Shown here one piece after another: positions 61,395-64,000 of a stretch of 64,000 nucleotides of DNA. Under the pieces are notes generated by a model. That model saw nothing but the letters and a program-made list of their open reading frames with translations. It had not been told where the DNA came from and did not search any database. Position 1 is the first letter of the stretch. The number at the start of each line of letters is the position of its first letter. Both the position numbers and the translations under genes were made by a program. Source of the DNA: JAUWGC01 sp963753055 (GTDB lineage Bacteria > Bacteroidota > Bacteroidia > Bacteroidales > B18-G4); the NCBI GenBank assembly GCA_963753055.1, contig CAVWAP010000005.1, positions 23,105-87,104 on the forward strand, read 5' to 3'.

Positions 61395-61506
61395 CCGGTC
61401 AAACTGAACACCTGAAACCGGAGTAAAGTGAACACCAAAAACGGAGCAAACTGAACACCAGTTTCCGGACCAAAGTGAACAGTCTTTCCGGAGCAAACTG
61501 AACACC
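61395..61506 (+). repeat. IS21 left-end terminal repeats
   Basis: Five copies of an 18-19 bp motif ending CAAACTGAACACC or TAAAGTGAACACC, at 61395, 61418, 61441, 61465 and 61488, spaced about 23 bp. These are likely transposase-binding sites. Confidence 0.85.
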
Positions 61507-61579
61507 CTTAAAGATACGAATTTTATCCTGCTATCGAAAGCATAACTTCGCTGTTTTCACCAATAAAACAGCAGCGGTT

Positions 61580-63127
61580 ATGGCAAATAAATCGATAGAT
61601 ATGAGTAAAATAAGAAGACTATTACAGCTTCACAGGCAAGGCAGGAGCAACCTGTTCATCAGTGAATACCTTGAGATCTCACGAACTACCGTCATCAAAT
61701 ACCTGAATCATTTTAAGCTTCTTGGCTCACCTATAGAGAAGCTCTTGGCCATGAGTGACATTGAACTGGAAAAGTTGTTCGTTGAGCCACCACCCAAGGT
61801 CATTCCTCAGAGGCTGAAAGACCTTTACAAGTTCTTTCCCCACATGGAAAAGCAGCTAAAAAAGCCCGGGGTAACAAAGACAATGCTGTGGGAAGAATAC
61901 TTCAGTAAACACCCGGATGGGTTTAAAAGCAGCCAGTTCAGTGAACATTACCGTCGCTGGAGCAAGAAGGTCAACCCAATCATGCATATCAACCATAAAG
62001 CCGGTGATAAGCTGTATGTTGACTATGCTGGCAAGAAACTTGAGCTGGTTGATCCCCAGAGTGGTGAAATTACACCGGTTGAGTTTTTTGTGGCTGTATT
62101 AGGGGCAAGCCAGTATACCTATGCAGAAGCCAGCTTAACCCAGGGCAAGGAAGACTTTATCCGTTCGGTTGAAAATGCTCTTCATTACTATGGTGGTGTG
62201 CCGGCTGCTATCGTACCGGATAATCTGAAGGCAGCCGTCATTAAATCAAGTCGCTATGAACCAACCCTGAACGATACGTTTAGAGATTTTTCCGAGCATT
62301 ACAGCACGACAGTACTTCCGGCACGGGCTTATAAGCCAAGGGATAAATCGTTGGTTGAAGGGGCTGTGAAGATCCTTTACACACGCATCTATGCCCAACT
62401 GAACAATCAAAGCTTCCATGACCTCAAATCGTTAAACGAGGCTATCTGGGAATTGCTTGACGGGCATAATAAAACCAACTTCAGTGGGCGTAATTACAGC
62501 CGGAAAGATATGTTCATGGAGCTTGAAAAAAGTGAGCTGTTGCCACTTGCTCAAATGCGTTATGAGATCAAGCACCAGGCAGTTGCAACAGTAATGCTCA
62601 ACGGACATATTTGCCTGGGGCAAGACAAGCATTACTACAGCGTTCCCTACCAGTTTATCAGAAAGAAGGTAAAGCTGCTTTACAGCTCTTCCTATGTGGA
62701 AATCTTTTACAAATACAACCGTATTGCACTTCATAAAAGAGTACGCAACAGCTACGGCTATACAACACTCAAGGAACATATGGCTTCCACTCATCAATTT
62801 ATTACTGAATGGACTCCCCAACGATTTATCAACCGGGCTGCATCCATTGATCAACATGTAAAGCAGTTGATCATCAATATCCTTGAGAAAAAACAACACC
62901 CTGAACAGGCGTACAAAAGCTGTATGGGTGTGTTATCGCTTGAAAAGAAAGTAGGAAAGCAACGGTTAATAAATGCTTGTAAGAGGGCTCTGGAGTACAA
63001 TATGTGCAATTACAAAGCGGTCAAGAACATACTTGAGAGGGGCATGGACCAGGCAGATAATGACCCTTATCCACAGGAACCTTTGCCCGAACATGGCAAT
63101 ATACGAGGAAAGCATTACTATCATTAA
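61580..63127 (+). CDS. istA: IS21 transposase IstA
   Basis: A 515-residue transposase. The N-terminal helix-turn-helix is SKIRRLLQLHRQGRSNLFIS then SRTTVIKYL. The DDE catalytic core has Asp in LYVDYAGKK (near 148), Asp in VPDNLKAAV (near 213) and Glu in KSLVEGAVKILY (near 260). The C-terminal part has the beta-barrel typical of IstA (GQDKHYYSVPYQFIRKKVK). It carries out cut-and-paste or copy-type transposition with IstB, which begins 15 nt later. Confidence 0.95.
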   Translation: MANKSIDMSKIRRLLQLHRQGRSNLFISEYLEISRTTVIKYLNHFKLLGSPIEKLLAMSDIELEKLFVEPPPKVIPQRLKDLYKFFPHMEKQLKKPGVTKTMLWEEYFSKHPDGFKSSQFSEHYRRWSKKVNPIMHINHKAGDKLYVDYAGKKLELVDPQSGEITPVEFFVAVLGASQYTYAEASLTQGKEDFIRSVENALHYYGGVPAAIVPDNLKAAVIKSSRYEPTLNDTFRDFSEHYSTTVLPARAYKPRDKSLVEGAVKILYTRIYAQLNNQSFHDLKSLNEAIWELLDGHNKTNFSGRNYSRKDMFMELEKSELLPLAQMRYEIKHQAVATVMLNGHICLGQDKHYYSVPYQFIRKKVKLLYSSSYVEIFYKYNRIALHKRVRNSYGYTTLKEHMASTHQFITEWTPQRFINRAASIDQHVKQLIINILEKKQHPEQAYKSCMGVLSLEKKVGKQRLINACKRALEYNMCNYKAVKNILERGMDQADNDPYPQEPLPEHGNIRGKHYYH

Positions 63128-63142
63128 TAAAACCTGAACACT

Positions 63143-63880
63143 ATGAATGAATCAACATTGACAAAAATGAGCCTGATGAAGTTCTATGGTATGCACAGGG
63201 CCTTTAAGTCCGCCCTGGAAACCGGCAGCACGAATGACTATACCCTGGATGAGTTCATTGGCTACCTTGCCCAGGCAGAATGGGATGACCGGCAGAACAG
63301 AAAGATAGAACGAACGATCAAAAATGCACGCTTCAGGTACAAAGCAGCCGTGGAAGATATTATCTATGATCCTTCCCGTAATATCGATAAGAACATCATG
63401 ATGCGTTTGTTCGAGTGTGAATACATTCATAAGGCCAAAAACCTGCTGATCACTGGAAGCACCGGTGTTGGCAAAAGCTACCTGGCCACTGCTCTTGGCT
63501 ACCAGGCATGCATATTAGGCTTTAAGGTATTATACTTTAACTCTGCCCGGCTTTTTGCCAGGCTAAAAATGGCAAAGGCCGATGGGTCATACTTAAAGGA
63601 ACTGGCCAGGATACAGCGAAGCCAGCTGTTTATCCTTGATGACTTTGGCCTGCAGCCACTTGACAATCAAAGCAGCATGATGTTATTGGAGATTATTGAA
63701 GACCGGCAAGAAAAACATGCTGCTATTATCACCTCTCAGATCCCTGTTAACGGATGGTATGATATTATCGGAGAAAAAACAGTAGCAGATGCCATCCTGG
63801 ATCGATTGGTCCATGATGCACAAAGAATAGAATTACAAGGAGAGTCAATGAGAAAAAGTAAAATGAATAAAAAAACGTAA
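63143..63880 (+). CDS. istB: IS21 helper ATPase IstB
   Basis: A 245-residue AAA+ protein with Walker A GSTGVGKSYLATALG (near 107), Walker B LFILDDFGLQPL (near 167) and the sensor ITSQIP. IstB is needed for IS21 target selection and strand transfer. The N-terminal helical domain is complete. The frame is intact, so the element may be active. Confidence 0.95.
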   Translation: MNESTLTKMSLMKFYGMHRAFKSALETGSTNDYTLDEFIGYLAQAEWDDRQNRKIERTIKNARFRYKAAVEDIIYDPSRNIDKNIMMRLFECEYIHKAKNLLITGSTGVGKSYLATALGYQACILGFKVLYFNSARLFARLKMAKADGSYLKELARIQRSQLFILDDFGLQPLDNQSSMMLLEIIEDRQEKHAAIITSQIPVNGWYDIIGEKTVADAILDRLVHDAQRIELQGESMRKSKMNKKT

Positions 63881-63933
63881 ATTTGAATGAACCAGGATAG
63901 TATGATAAAGTTCTTTTTAAGGATGAAAAATCG

Positions 63934-63998
63934 ACTGTTCACTTTACTCCGGAAAGACTGTTCACTTTAAACCGGTATGAGGTGTTCACTTTGTCCGG
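63934..63998 (-). repeat. IS21 right-end terminal repeats
   Basis: Three inverted copies of the left-end motif at 63934, 63957 and 63981. Confidence 0.85.
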
Positions 63999-64000
63999 TA

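Larger units (their letters stand above)
61393..64000 (+). mobile_element. IS21-family insertion sequence
   Basis: A 2,608-bp element with IstA- and IstB-type genes in order. The ends are inverted repeats: left begins TACCGGTCAAACTGAACACC, right is the complement of TACCGGACAAAGTGAACACC, ending at the last base of the window. Inside each end the CCGGnnnAAAsTGAACA motif is repeated (five copies at 61395-61506 on the left, three at 63934-63998 on the right), as in IS21 multiple terminal repeats. The target duplication cannot be seen. Confidence 0.93.

Overview
The window looks like chromosomal DNA of a Bacteroidota (Bacteroidales or Marinilabiliales-like) bacterium. The genome is AT-rich. Many genes are preceded by the phylum-specific -7 promoter element TAnnTTTG. 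There is a secreted protein with a type IX secretion (T9SS) C-terminal sorting domain, GldI-like FKBP lipoproteins, fused FeoA-FeoB, a fused 2-oxoacid dehydrogenase E1, and a PadR-PspC pair. I see no rRNA, tRNA or CRISPR array. Most of the window is core or housekeeping sequence with short intergenic gaps.

Layout. 1-7.9 kb: mnmD; an operon of lpxR-like, DUF493, unknown and acylphosphatase genes; E1 alpha-beta fusion; PadR/PspC pair. 8-18.6 kb: MATE pump, YceI lipoprotein, flavin reductase-rubredoxin, glutathione peroxidase, MFS-like carrier, SPOR-repeat outer-membrane protein, K+ channel, and a four-gene run of HATPase, STAS, class III cyclase-like and PTPS/QueD-like genes followed by DUF192. 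18.6-26.3 kb: YidD, hybrid histidine kinase, NarL-type regulator, a possible small RNA, a uvrA broken by six frameshifts, ECF sigma factor with a tiny downstream ORF. 26.3-37.5 kb: nth, peroxiredoxin, recA, TPR lipoprotein, feoAB, DUF5063, GreA-like, XRE regulator, ndk, nrnA, two FKBP lipoproteins. 37.5-47.3 kb: a long minus-strand run (small membrane protein, mutL, two rhomboids, T9SS BNR protein, EEP phosphatase, uvrB, cysQ). 47.3-60.5 kb: DUF6580, amidohydrolase lipoprotein, HD, DUF190, outer-membrane protein, a membrane-anchored reductive-dehalogenase-like Fe-S protein, tag, OYE reductase, galK with a sodium/sugar symporter and an AI-2E-family protein, and two envelope proteins. 60.5-64 kb: a four-helix-bundle gene inside an inverted-repeat cassette, then an AEC-family transporter gene cut by a 2.6-kb IS21-family element whose right end coincides with the window end.

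The least explained structures are (1) at least ten tandem arrays with a strict 7-bp period but different unit sequences, scattered through gaps and running over stop codons and even a signal-peptide coding region; (2) the inverted-repeat cassette carrying a four-helix-bundle (S23/IVS-like) protein; (3) uvrA with six clustered indels next to otherwise intact genes; and (4) the HATPase-STAS-cyclase operon.
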